The notes beneath the pieces are model-generated. The model did no database searches, had not been told where the DNA came from, and saw nothing but the letters and a program-made list of their open reading frames with translations. Of a stretch of DNA of 64,000 bases, positions 36,206-48,407 are shown one piece after another. The stretch is from Gorsachius magnificus (Eukaryota > Chordata > Aves > Pelecaniformes > Ardeidae), in contig CM067084.1 of the NCBI GenBank assembly GCA_034008185.1, positions 1,941,385 through 2,005,384 of the forward strand, read 5' to 3'. The translations under genes and the position numbers were made by a program. Within the stretch, counting starts at the first letter, position 1; every line of letters begins with the position of its first letter.

Positions 36206-36636
36206 TGTCCTGGTTTCGGCTGGGATAGAGTTAATTTTCTTCACAGAAGCTAGCATAGTGCTGTGCTTTGGATTCAGTGCTAGAAGAATGTTGATAACAC
36301 GCTGATGTTTTCAGTTGTTGCCAAGCAGTGCTCAGACTGCTCAAGGACTTTTTGAGCTTCTCCTGCTCGGCCAGGTGCATAACAAGCTGGGAGTACAGCA
36401 CAGCTAGGACCCAAACTGTCCAAAGAGCTATTCCATACCACATAACGTCATGCTCGGGGGGGTTGGTCAGTCAGGTTAGTCGGTCGGTCGCGGGCAGAGT
36501 GGTCGCAGCTCGGGCTGTGTGATCGCGGCCTGGGGGGAGTGATCGCTGCTCGGGACGGGCTGGGCATCGGTCAGCGGGTGGTGAGCAATTGCATTGTGCA
36601 TCACTTGTTTTATATATTCTGTATATTTTCTTACCA

Positions 36637-36660
36637 CTATTATTATTATTATTGTTATTC
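36637..36660 (+). repeat. ATT microsatellite inside the LTR
   Basis: TATTATTATTATTATTGTTATT pattern near the LTR polyadenylation region. Confidence 0.8.
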
Positions 36661-36751
36661 TTCTCTCTTATTAAACTGTCTCTATCTCAACCCACGGGTC
36701 TTACTTTTTTTTTTTTTTCCTTTTCTCTGATTCTCTCCCCCATCCCACTGA

Positions 36752-36767
36752 GGGGGGGGGGGGGGGG
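36752..36767 (+). repeat. Poly(G) run, 16 bases, in the LTR
   Basis: G16 in the position where related avian LTRs carry a shorter G tract after CCCATCCCAC. Confidence 0.85.
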
Positions 36768-38785
36768 ATGCGAGCGGCTGCATCGTGCTTAGTTGCCAGC
36801 CGGGTTAAACCACAACAAATGAGTTTGTCAGTTGTGCTATGAAAACTGCGACTGAGCCACGACGAGTTCTAAACAGCTAAGTATGTATGCACCAGTACCT
36901 AACAAACCTTTCGCAATATATGGACCATAAACACTTGCCCAGTAGGAGTGCAAAAATCAGACTTTAGAGTCACAGAATGCTTGCTACTTTTGGTCCTCTC
37001 CAGCTGCTCACGCTACGGCTGCCCAACCTGTTTCAAAGTACCTTACGTACGTCATTTCAACTAAGTCGTACTCTTCTGTTTGAAACAGATGAGGATGCAA
37101 TACTGGTGGCAGCTCAGCCATGGATGTGAGCAGACAGCAACCTTCAGCCTAGAAGCACTAATGAGCACCTAAGACTCAATGCCTCTTCAACTAATATAGC
37201 TTAAGACAGTAGAGAACAGGAAGCAGAGATAAGAAACAAACCAAAAAAAAAAAAAAAAAAATCCGTGTCAGTGCTTTCATGCTGACAGGTTTTCCAGCAG
37301 TACTTCCCTGAAAGAAATTTTGCAAGCCACCTATTAAGTGATAGAAAGCCACGCTCACTCCAACTAAAAAACACTGTATATGCTCCGCCGCCAGCCTCCC
37401 AAATCATCCGGTCCCATGTCTGCCTGGCCTCGGCCCCACACGTGCGCACCCGTTCCCGAACCTTTCACAAAAGCCATCCCTGAGCACAGGCAGGGGCTGC
37501 AGAGTTTGGGGAACGCTCTACGAATCCTAGGGACAAGATCATTAAAACCTTGGCAGAGCGCATCTTCGAGCCTCTAGCATCTCTTTTCTACCCTGCTTCG
37601 TAACTATTTGAGTACAACATGTATTTCTGTCAATGGTTATCGGACTCTTTGGAGAGAAATAAATTGTTTAGTCTGGCAACCAGATAGCTAAGCCTTTACT
37701 AATTGACCTCCACCCCCAAATAAATGCTTCTCAGCAGATAAACAAAAAGCAAAGAGATATTTTCACACTCTTATTTAATAAATAAGAGTCTGTTCTGCAT
37801 GCCAAAGCACAAAGCGGACAACGGGCTACGTTATTGCACAAGCTTATCCCAAAGTTCCTTTACGTAATGGTAAACGTCTATTCCTTTTGTATTTTCACCC
37901 CTCCTTGCTTTGCAGCAGCAGGTCTCCCTGCCCACGTTGGTTTTGGCATTCAGCAGCATCCCTTTTCAGTTTAAGAACGTAGCACCACGGCTTTCCTTGG
38001 CCTGCCTGGCTGCTTCCGCCTTGCCGAGCTCCTGCCCTCTCCATCCCTTTTGCATGTCCTCAGCTCTCCACCACACTGGCTGGTAATTACTGGCTTCAGA
38101 CAATAACAACCAATGTCATTATAGAGAAGGAGGAAGTAGAGGAGAGGATTTTTTTTCTTGTTTGTTTATTTAAGATTTTACAGTACTTTAAGAGGAAGCA
38201 GTGCCCTCCCTCGCCAATCGCTTAGAAACGCGGGTATTTTCCTCTTTGGAAGACACTAAGCAGCTAGAGAGGAAGAAAAAACAGAGACCTTGGATGTCTG
38301 TACAAAAGCATAAGCAAGAATCAAAAAAGTGAAACTTAACAGAGGGACAGGGTAGGGGATTCTTATCCAGACTACTAAAAACTGTAGCCAAGCTTATTTC
38401 TACAATACCTACTCGAACGCCTAAAAGAAAGATTTTGATAAGCTTTAATTGAATGCTTGCATATAAAAACTTCAAATCTTGATTTAAGAAGCCATCATTA
38501 ACATTTCGGGGGGGGGAAGGAAAAGGGAAAAAACGGTTTTAATGATCAGTTTACTTCCCAGGCTGAAGAACAACAAGCAAACAATAAAACACCTTTCCGT
38601 TCCCCGCTCCTTTGTTAACAAAGATTCAAATTTTTTTTCCCTCCACAGTTAACAAGACAAGATGTCCTTTCCACCCCCAGAACTTAGCTTATCTTTGGCA
38701 CTCCACTGAGCTAGTCTCAAATTTTCAAATGCAAAATCATGTCAAGAATTGCACACTCTCAACAAGGCGTAAAAAACGATCTTAC

Positions 38786-38879
38786 TTTGGGCCAGCAGAC
38801 ATCACGGGGCAGCTCTCCTCTGTGCAGAAGTCCGTAATGGTTCCATAAAGCATATTGATCTGGTTGAAGAAGTCAACAG
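38786..38879 (-). CDS. MOB1B: MOB1B exon 3: first pair of zinc ligands
   Basis: This 94-bp exon was missed by ORF searching. It encodes [18 protein letters not shown] then [12 protein letters not shown], between split Thr and Lys codons. Cys79 and Cys84 (CTEESC) are two of the four zinc ligands of the MOB fold. The acceptor is GCTTTACAG and the donor is CCAAA|GTAAGA. The junctions restore Thr61 (ACT) and Lys92 (AAA) in frame. Confidence 0.96.
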
Positions 38880-41800
38880 CTGTAAAGCATTTAAACCATC
38901 AATTAACGCTCCGCAGTATAACAGCCACACAAGATTCCTACAGCCTTAACTCTAAAGCGCACGCTTGCTGAAGAGGGTCCCGGAACCTTTTTTTTGTGAA
39001 ATACCTTAATTGTTATTGCTTTTTAAAATTTATTATAAAGGAGATGCAGAACGCAACCACCGACTTTCTAGAACAGCCCCTAGCAATAACTATTTAATTG
39101 TTCACTGCAGCAAAATCTTCATTTGAAAGAAGAAAAGGTAAAGAGAAAGCTAAGTTATTTCCTTTTCTGAATGTTTGGTGCGCTTCATTAGAATCCCAAA
39201 TTCTACTGGCAAGCCTGGAATAAAACAAAGCTTTTCAGTGTAAACTTTCCAACTAGAGAGAGCTGTTACTCATTAGGTGACACCGACTTCCCTCAGGCTT
39301 TATATTCCCAAAGACTATCTTTTCCAAGAACATGTCCTAGAATCACAGAACGGTTGGGGTCAGAAGGGACCTTTAAAGCTCAGCTAGTCCAAACCCCCAT
39401 CCGTAAGCAGGGACGTTTTCCACCAGACCAGGTTGCCCAAAGCCCCGTCCAACCTGGCCTTGAACACCGCCAGGGATGGGGCATCCGCAGCTTCTCCGGG
39501 CAACCTGTGCCAGTGCCTGATCACCCTCAGAGTGAAGAACTTCTTCCTTAGACCCAATCTAAAACTACTCTCTTTCAGTTACGTTATGGTCAAACGCTGC
39601 CTGTATGGGAGGTGGGTACAGAAGTCACGACACAGGAATAGTTGCAGTGCCAAGCAACTGCTGTTCCTCAGATTATCGATTAATTACCGCAGATCAATAT
39701 TTAGTCCACAATGTTTCCTCATTATAAACTACCCTTGGAGTTTTGTTCTGGGAGTGGTTATTGCTTACGTTTTATTACATGTTTGGTAAAGCATTCTCTT
39801 AGCCAAAACAACTTTTTTTTACATGGTCTACAGCTGAATTACTGAAATAAAAGAGCAAAAGTTAGCATATCTAGATATTCCCATGGTTCTTACTACTTTA
39901 AATAGGTGCTTGATTACTTAGAACTCTTTCGAAGCAAGGCTCTTCTTCGATAACCTAACAGCAGGTTCTCTTCTTAGTACTGTGATCCCCGTGATCAGGT
40001 TATAAAACCCACTTTATCTCCCCTCAACGAATGGTCCCCCTTGCATCTGTTGGGGAGCACAGCACATTACCAAAGTATCAATATCTAAGTTTATCTTTTC
40101 AATGTGTCTCTCAGACCATGGATGCCATGAGTAAAAATTGAAAGGTGACCAATATTAAGCACTAGGAAATAAAATTAAGTAGGCTGGGTTAAATTCTTAC
40201 AACTAAGTGCGTGATGTGGTTCCAGAGTAACAGTTTTACTACATATTCTTGTCTCCCTCATCCTGCGACACGTACTGTAAATACGGCTGCTGGATCAACC
40301 CAAGTATACGAGCACGCAGGAACTTCAAATTTGTGGGACTAGCTTTGGTGTCCTTATTGATCCAGTTTTACACGTGGATGAAGTTCAGCTATCATATAAA
40401 TACCCGAGTCAAGTGTGGTGGAATTCAACCCCTTCTATTTAACCACACCGCTTTGCAAATTTAACTATTCCACCAACACACCCCTTCCCTGAAAGGATCC
40501 ATATATAACATGGAAATAGATTTCATGCCCCAGTGCCCAGTCCGGGATACATCACTTACACTGCGGAGAGCACTGGGCCTGCCCCCTCTGACAACAGGGG
40601 CCTTTACAGCTCGAAGCTGCATTCATCAATCACCCCTCCAGGGCTAGTCCTCAGGATGAGAGCCTGCACGCAGTCTGTCTGGGCTCAGCACCATTTAAAA
40701 CTTAACTTGAGTTCAATGCTCCTTGTGTTACACCTGCAATTCAATCTGCCAGTGACAAACTGTTTCTTTATTGAGACAGATTTCAGGAATACTCAAATAA
40801 AACCCCTTATCAGTAGCACTGACTGTCTAATCGTGTCACCAAATAGCCATGTGTTATTCAATTTAATATTCAGGTGACAAAGCTCTTCACGCTGAACCAA
40901 CAGGCAAAGGTTTTCCTGCGACCAGTCTCCGCAGTAGTTCAACAGATGTGTTTGTCTGAACTTAAAAAACGAGTTTTAAAAAGTGAGCTTAAAGAAGTTA
41001 CCGCTTGCAACACCAAACAGTCTCATACAACCAGCCTGCAAGAGACTACGGAATTAAGACCATCAATACACTCCTCTCAATCCGGCGCCATGCCTAAGAG
41101 AAGCCAGCGCATTCCTGGGTAGCCTACCCAAATTTGTGTTCCTTGCTTAACTCTATTACAGAGATGCACAGGTTTGCTGTAGCGACATCCTAAATGTAAG
41201 CACTAGCAGATACCACATACTGTGCAAGTAACCGATGGCTGAAGGACAGGAGGGTTAAATACAGCAGCTCCCCTCACCGATTTTTCAAAAGAATAAATAT
41301 CAAAGATTACTCAAACATCATGGCAGCAAGCTACAGCTACTGTTCAGCAGGAGCGGGATACAGGCTACAACTTCCCAGGTATCAAAAAAGGGACGAGAAC
41401 AAAAACAGGCATGGCCTGCACCTAGTAGCGCTCTCACCTCCCACAACAAAAGTCTTCTCCCCACCCCTGACACAGTAAAAGCGGAAAACAGCAGAACAAC
41501 ATTGGGAAAGGTTGACAGAGAGGACCAGGAGGACTCCTAAAGCTTGTTTGGGCAGGGGGAGGAGGAAGTTAACACCAAAGGCATCAAGAAGTCATCACAC
41601 GCAGCCCTTGTTCCTGAAGCATACACAAGAACTGATAATTAAGTTTCCATTCCCTGCTCCCAGTAAAAACCACAGCTCAATGTTCGCTTCAAGGCAAGCG
41701 TGTTCAAAAAACCCACACAGACTTTGACAAGATGACTGATTATTGTGAACCCCACACTTGCACATCTCAGAAGGCCACGAGACACACCACCCATCCACCA

Positions 41801-43797
41801 AAGCCAGCAGCGTGACAAAACAAATGCAAGAACCTCCCTTCCAATGTGTGTAAAGCTGTACAGTGTCTCTGCTTATTTTCATTTCCTCTTTTTACTCATT
41901 GTTCTTCAGTTTCAAGGGCTTATGATTATTTTTTCCAAGCGCTTTGCTACTAGAAGAAGGGCACACTGTCTGGTGTTCTACTACAAAGCTATGGGCAAGA
42001 TGTACGCCTGAAATTATTTTTTTAGCATTTTCAAATCATGGAGATTTCAAATGACTCTCAAAACAAACTGATTATATACTTCTCACCCTTTTTTGTTTTG
42101 AAAACCTATTTGAAAAATCTACACGTACATCAACTCATTACCGTAAGACATCAGTAAGGCTGAGAACTGAGCAAGAAGAGCAGAGCGCATTTGTACCTGT
42201 GCTCTCTCTATAGCAAAGGGCACAACCAATGACATTAAGTAACACATTTTAGTTCCTTAGAAGATATATCAATCAACAGAAGGGGCTCACTGCTACCACG
42301 AACTGGTACTAGGTGTGGCAGAGGGATGCTGTAAATGAAGGGAGCACGTAATAAGTTAATCACTTCTAGACAAAAAAAAAAAATAAACATTAAAAACTCA
42401 CTTTGCTGCAGGAGGCACAAAAGTATACCATTTCGCTACAGAATGTGGCTGTTAGCAAAGGGCAGGTCCCACTCTTTTGTCAAGTGCTCTGCTGTCTTTT
42501 GAAACCCAGCTAATTTAGCAGTTAAGTCATCTGGTAAGGGAAAAAAAAACTGCTGCCACACAGGAAAGAGACCCGGAGTGAAGGAACCACCGAAAGGGAA
42601 GGATGCCAGCAATATACAAAGCATCTTTAGCAATGCTTACTCATAAAAATGGGCTGGCTTTTTTTCTAGACAGTTTTGCAATACAGTGTGAATTAACTTT
42701 TATAAACAATGGCGTCAGCAATTTCAACATCCCCTGTAAGCAGTGTCAAGTCATATACCAGAGCACTGCTTGGCTGTCAGTACGACAGTTTCGCTTCCCA
42801 AGCGTGTCAAAGAGCAAGAACAAATAGACAGAACCACATCAGCAATTAGAAGACATTTATCTTGAGCATAATTTATACTGCTCCGCAGCGCACGATCCAT
42901 ACTACACAATCACAAAAGCATGCCAAGCCAAAGACACAAGAACCAAAGAAATACCCAGACAGGGCACAGAGTTTGTGGCAGCCAAAACTCTGCGCAGGGC
43001 ACCAAGCTTGATAGGACTTGGGTTAATCTATTCTTTAAGAGCAGAAAGCAGGTGGCAAATTCACGCAGCAGGGAGAGGAAGGTGGAGAAAACACGGTCAA
43101 GCAATCAGAAAACACTCATTTGGGCATCGTTGTTTCGCCTGACATAGCATTAAAGGAGAGAGTTAGGACAAACAGCTTTAGAAAAAGTTAAAATAATGGC
43201 ATCGGAGACTCCCCAAAGCAAATACTCATAGCTTGGCAGAAATAAAAGGCAGGAACTAATTTTAGGAAAATTGCAAAGATCTCTGGGTTTGTTACAGACA
43301 AAAGGAAAGCCAGGCCACACACAACTGTAATCTTTAAGCATCTTTTAGACCTGGCCCTCACACTTAACCAAATTAAGGTTTTATGCTTAGCATGTAGAGG
43401 CTTGACTACGCCATTGGGTAACAACCCCAAATGAAGAAGAACTAGATTAAACACAAAGATGGCACTGACAGGCTACTGTCTAAAAACAGCAGTGACTTTT
43501 CTACTTCAGCACCTGTTTGTGACCAAGCGCTCAGATTTCAACCACAAAGAGTAAGAATTATTTTGTTAACGGGAACATACTTTTGGCACAAGGAGATGAA
43601 GGAGTTTTTGTGTCGGTGAGACGCTCTGCATCTGTCAGCTCTAAACGATAACGACATTCACCTCTCCCAGCCGCAGCAGGGTGGCGCGTGCAGGACAGAA
43701 GAGCCTACCCCACTAGAAAGGGGTAGGCAGTTGTCCTCCCTCAAACGTCAGCCCACATTCAACACCCCCCTCGTGAAAAAAAGGTTAGCCGACTCAC
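38880..43797. other. MOB1B intron 2
   Basis: A 4.9-kb intron with one CR1 fragment at 39338-39582. The rest is unique sequence without recognised exons on either strand. Confidence 0.75.
39338..39582 (-). mobile_element. CR1 LINE fragment, about 245 bp
   Basis: Antisense CR1 landmarks: CTAGAATCACAGAACGGTTG, CAGAAGGGACCTTTAAAG, CCAACCTGGCCTTGAACACC and GAAGAACTTCTTCCTTAGA. Confidence 0.92.
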
Positions 43798-43964
43798 TGT
43801 TAACTGCAACCCATTCATTTAAGTCTTCACCCTCTGGAAGCATAACAGCCATCCGGAGATTACCGCTTCCAAGCGTGGCTTCGGCATGTTTTAGCAGCTC
43901 GTACTGATGAGACCCCTCTGGAATATTCTTCTTTGGTTTGAAGGTTTTGGAAGAGCGACTACCA
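43798..43964 (-). CDS. MOB1B: MOB1B exon 2: residues 6-60, MST phosphosites
   Basis: The exon encodes GSRSSKTFKPKKNIPEGSHQ through EDLNEWVAVN, 55 full codons with one base of a split codon at each end. Thr12 (in SKTF) and Thr35 (in AEATLGSG) are the MST1/2 phosphorylation sites that release MOB1 autoinhibition and promote LATS binding; both are kept. The acceptor is TTTTCACAG and the donor is AACA|GTGAGT. The length of 167 bp agrees with the human exon structure. Confidence 0.97.
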
Positions 43965-44471
43965 CTGTGAAAAGGAGAGGAAATATTTAGAGAACTTGTG
44001 GAAAGGAAAGGGGAAAAAGAACAGAGCAGACAAGTCTCACACATAAGCACTGGAGTAACATTAAATACTTTCCCTACTCCCATATTTTCACGTCCAAAAA
44101 AGATATTTAACAAAAATCGGGGTGCAAAAGTAACAGGTGCTTTGACCTGTTGTTTTAAACAATTAAATGACTCTCCACTACCCTGCCTTCTCGTCTGCTC
44201 GCCCTACTGTTAAGCCAGCCGGACAACTGGGAACGCTCAGACTCCCTTACCCCTCTCAGCAAGACTTTCGCGGGCAAGACAAAACCAAAAATATTTCCGT
44301 CCCCAGAATTTGGACGGCCGCATATCAAGGCCAGCAGCCCAGCCAAATAGAAACCTTCTTTACTCTGAAGAGTCATGAAGCTTGTCATGGTAATTAAAGA
44401 TACTATTTATTTAACAGAAAAACCCGTATTCTTTTTCTAACACCCACCTTCATGAGACATGAAATGTCATC

Positions 44472-44492
44472 ACTATCCTTGACAAGGATAGT
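44472..44492. repeat. Perfect inverted repeat, 10-bp arms, 1-bp spacer
   Basis: ACTATCCTTG and CAAGGATAGT surround a single A. It is near-palindromic and in MOB1B intron 1, 0.5 kb upstream of exon 2. Confidence 0.85.
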
Positions 44493-46466
44493 AAGAAGGC
44501 AGGGACAAGCCTGTTCAGACCCCGGCCTTTTCAAGTCAGGTATGATGGGTCAAGTAGTTACTATTAATTCCTCAAAACCAAGCCGCTGTTGTTTAGGAAA
44601 GCCTATTCTCTCCAGGCCCGGCTGATTCAGAATATTATCTTAGCTACCAACATAAAATAACTTTTCCAGTATCTGGTATTGTCTAGGAACTTAGTTTTTG
44701 AGATACGGGTGCTCAAAAATAGACAAACACTTTAGGTGAAGACTGACACAATACCACAATTTCCACAAGCTTTCCATGCCATTTTCCCCTGGTTTCGCAC
44801 CATACAGGCCTTCCAGTCCACCAGTTAGGCAAGAAATAAGCATGACAACTTTTACAACTTGTACGTAAATCATTTTCTTACCTATAATTTAATTTGAAAA
44901 ACATGGACTGAGGAAAACATTTAGACATTTGAATCCTAAATGATGGCAGTGAGAAAGAAACATGACAAGTAAAACTAAATATTTGCAGCAAAGTATCAAA
45001 TGAGCCAATATTTGTGAGTATTTTTGTGTGAAAGCTGAGAAAAGATTTCTGTCGCAAAAGGAAAACTGAGCTCTGAATTCCAATGAAAACAAGTGGAAAG
45101 ATGCGAAACCCAGACCGCAGAATTTTCATTACGAATATTATCCAGTTCTCATTTCTTTATATAAAAGACTTAATTTTTCCACCATCTCTCTGCAGGACCT
45201 AACAGAAATTTCTGTTAGTGGGGCGTAAGGGTTCTCCGTGCTCATTAAAATGGATAAACCGCGTATTTGAAGATGCAAGGGTTGTAGCTTATCTTTGGAG
45301 CAAGGCCAGTGTAACTACACTGTCACACAGCAGCACTCCGAGAAACTCAATTCTGCACCTCCTTTTCCCCACCACGCCACGCTACGGCCATGAACAGAAA
45401 AGTAATGAAGATGGCTCGTTTCTACGATGCTGAACGCCAACAGCTCTAGCAGAGACACAACGCGCACCAAAGAACACAACAGAAGTTCTTTCCAAAGCCC
45501 TTAAGCGAGAACATGTCATTCGCCAAGTGTATGACAAGACTGCCTAACAGCTCATTGAGTCTCACCTTAGACCTGAACAAGAGCAATGGAAGAAGGAAAC
45601 ATACTGAAACTGGAGATAAATAATGAGTTCCCCAAATTCTTCTGGGCAGGTAACATCATCTTTGCAGGCTCATCTTTGGGTGTTGAACAGATGCCACAAG
45701 CCTGGCTGGTTAGAGACTTACATGGTCCCGGTCCTACTTCGACTCCCCCTAGCTACGAAGAAGCAGCAGCATCCTCTCCCTCCCCGAGGCCTCCAAAGTT
45801 AATCCTGTTTTCCAACCCTCCCAAAGAAGCGCCTGGCGGGACTAAGAGGGATCGAGGGACGATGCAGTTGAACGGGCTGTGCACATTCACACAGACACCA
45901 GAACAGTATTAATGCAGTCAGCTACTAAATGTGACTAAGAGCCAGAAACATACAGAGGAAATGTATGGCTCCCATACATTCTGTTACAGGACACTTCCAA
46001 CATGCACCCCATCATTTGCATTTCACCCTAAGCAAGGATAGCAAATTCAAATCTTAAATAAAATAATTGCCTCCCAGTGGGAGTGAGAAGCTTTTGCGGC
46101 TCAGGGAGTTCCCTTCACCTCCCACCCCTCCAGCCACCTGCATTTGTTGCCAGGCCAGGTTCAACCATTTCTGGGGGAAAAAAAAAAAAAAAAAAAAAAG
46201 CAACTGAAAAAGACCCACCAAAACAAAAAACCCCAAGTCTTTTAGCTGACCAGTTAAGAGACCCGAGTTTTTCTCTTCAGGAACATAGCCACTTTATAGC
46301 CACGATGCCAACATGCCAACACAGGGGATAAAATACAAGTTAAAACATCTGGCAATTGGTTTGGCGTGTGGCTGCACGGACAGGGCTGACGCAAGGTAAT
46401 ATTCATGGCAACTCAAGAGCGACAGAGACTGGTATCGCTCTCTTGCCACACATGTTAGCTATAAGC

Positions 46467-46525
46467 AGAATCATAGAATCGCTTTGGTTGGAAAAGACCT
46501 ATAAGATCATCAAGTCCAACCTTTA
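46467..46525 (-). mobile_element. CR1 LINE 3' end fragment
   Basis: An antisense tail with AGAATCATAGAATCGC, TTGGTTGGAAAAGACC and CATCAAGTCCAACC. Confidence 0.85.
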
Positions 46526-47388
46526 AAGAAGCAGCAGCAGCACACGCTAAACACGAGTTCCTAACTTGCTCACAAGGTTTTGCTCTCACTCCATCATAAC
46601 TAGATGACGAGGGAAACCAACTCCTAATACTTACATGAAAAGCAAACCAAAGGTATCCACAGACTTAGCACCACTCTGAAGCTCAGGTCATTCATTCGTC
46701 ATCAATAAGAAAGGAAAATAAGATTCAACCACCACCGCCACCCCCGCTTACATAGAGTCCCCAGTTCCTAAAGCCTACGTCCTCCTTCCACCACGTTTCA
46801 AAACCAAACGTACATCAGCATCTCTTCCACAAAGCTGTCTTTTTCATACAACGCTGAACACCGAGAAACTCAACTGCTGTACCTGGTCTGGTGCGGCCGC
46901 CCGAGGCGAGATCCACGAGCTCATTGAAGAGACTGCTACTGGGTGCGTGGAGCTCCCTGAGCACGACGAGGAACGCTCTGCCCAGCCAGAAGGATCGCTT
47001 ACCAAGAGGATTCAGATCACCAAAGGCAGCATCCCACTTCAGAGCTTCAGCAAAAAATCTTTGCTCAGGAAGAGCAGATGGTATAGAAACATCCAAAGCA
47101 GGAACTGGAAAAGGGTTATGAAATAACTAAACCAAGGAATCGTATGCATTTTAGCAAAAAGGGTCAGGCAACGGAAGGGATGACAGTTCCAGAACAAGGC
47201 ACCGGGAAAGCATGGTGAAGGAACTCCCTAAATTGAAGAGTCTAGTTAGAGAAAACTCTGCGTAGGAATTCACACCGTATCCACCCCAGACCGTGAGCTT
47301 GCCAGATAACAAAGCAAGTCATGGCAGATCTGCTGAACACCCCGCAGAGACCTTCTACGGTCAAGGAAGCAGAGAACGCACAACGCAC

Positions 47389-47790
47389 TGGCAAATCATG
47401 ACACACCACTCAGTCCCTGCTATCCCCTTCCCATGGCAAATCATGACACACCACTCTAGTCCCTGCTATCCCCCTTCCCATGGCAAATCATGACACATCA
47501 CTCTAGTCCCTGCTATCCCCCTTCCCATGGCAAATCATGACACATCAGTCTAGTCCCTGCTATCCCATGGCAAATCATGACACACCACTCAGTCCCTGCT
47601 ATCCCATGGCAAATCATGACACACCACTCAGTCCCTGCTATCCCCTTCCCATGGCAAATCATGACACACCACTCTAGTCCCTGCTATCCCCCTTCCCATG
47701 GCAAATCATGACACATCACTCTAGTCCCTGCTATCCCCCTTCCCATGGCAAATCATGACACATCACTCTAGTCCCTGCTATCCCCTTCCC
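47389..47790 (+). repeat. Minisatellite, nine copies of a 40-47 bp unit
   Basis: Nine head-to-tail units begin GGCAAATCATGACACA and end CCCTGCTATCCC...CCCAT. Units are 45-47 bp except copies 4 and 5 (about 40 bp), which lack a CCCTTC block. Variants are CAGTCC versus CTAGTCC, and ACACC versus ACATC. Copies 1, 2, 3 resemble copies 6, 7, 8, so a multi-unit block was itself duplicated. It lies in MOB1B intron 1. Confidence 0.95.
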
Positions 47791-48325
47791 AGAAACAGGG
47801 GGTTTCTTCCCATAAGCTGGCAAAATCTATAACAGGATATGCAATGATTTGGTCTCACCAACTACTCCAAATTAGCTGTTCCCTATTTACCTCCACTACC
47901 TTTCTGATCTCTGCTTCTCAAATTCAGCACAGCCACCCTAAGACAGCAGGAAATGGTCCCGCACAAAAGGCAGGCAGGCATCCAAAAGGAAAAGTAATTC
48001 GGATAAATGCAGGCTGCTAGTCATCCCGTGCTATGGAAGTATCTGCAATTCTGGCAATAAATTCTCAGAATTCCATGCATTTATGCAGTTCACTGTATGT
48101 GAAGCCACTGAAGATCATGCACTGTCATACACTCCTTGATAGAAAAAAAAAGTTCAGGGACTCAACAACCCAGTACAGCTTCTCCAAGCCAAAACCCTTA
48201 TTGGAACCGTTTGCTCTTGGGAAATCCAGCTGTAATCTTGCTGCAAACACTATTTCAGCCACCTTATTATTTTAGAAGCTCTCCTATTATTTAAAAAAAA
48301 CCCATCCTTATTCTAGTTAGCAGTG

Positions 48326-48407
48326 TCCCTGCTCTCTGCAGGGGGGTTGGACTAGATGACCTCTAGGGGTCCCTTCCAACCCAAAACATTCTATGATTCT
48401 ATGATTT
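48326..48407 (+). mobile_element. CR1 LINE 3' end fragment
   Basis: A sense tail with GGTTGGACTAGATGACCTCT, CCCTTCCAACCC and ATTCTATGATTCTATGAT. It is close to the CR1 consensus, so probably younger than the other tails. Confidence 0.9.

Larger units (their letters stand above)
36206..36817 (+). mobile_element. Solo LTR of an avian ERV (ERVL-like), 612 bp, with TSD
   Basis: It begins TGTCCTGGTTTCGGCTGGG and ends TTAAACCACAACA, so it has TG...CA termini. It is flanked by the 5-bp duplication AATGA (36201-36205 and 36818-36822). Inside are an ATTAAA signal at 36670-36675, then CTGTCTCTATCTCAACCCAC, an ATT microsatellite and a G16 run. These landmarks match a common avian LTR family that I would place near ERVL. 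No internal viral genes are present, so it arose by LTR-LTR recombination. It lies antisense to MOB1B in intron 3. Confidence 0.9.
31165..38785. other. MOB1B intron 3, with a CR1 and a solo LTR
   Basis: A 7.6-kb intron containing a CR1 fragment (33185-33562), a solo LTR (36206-36817), a CAAA repeat (32933-32957) and an A-rich run near 37242-37260. A perfect 10-bp inverted repeat with a 6-base loop lies at 34545-34570. No other gene is seen. Confidence 0.75.

Noticed and set aside
47389..47790. Regularly spaced repeats as a CRISPR array
   Set aside because: Units are contiguous, without unique spacers, in bird intron DNA. It is a minisatellite.
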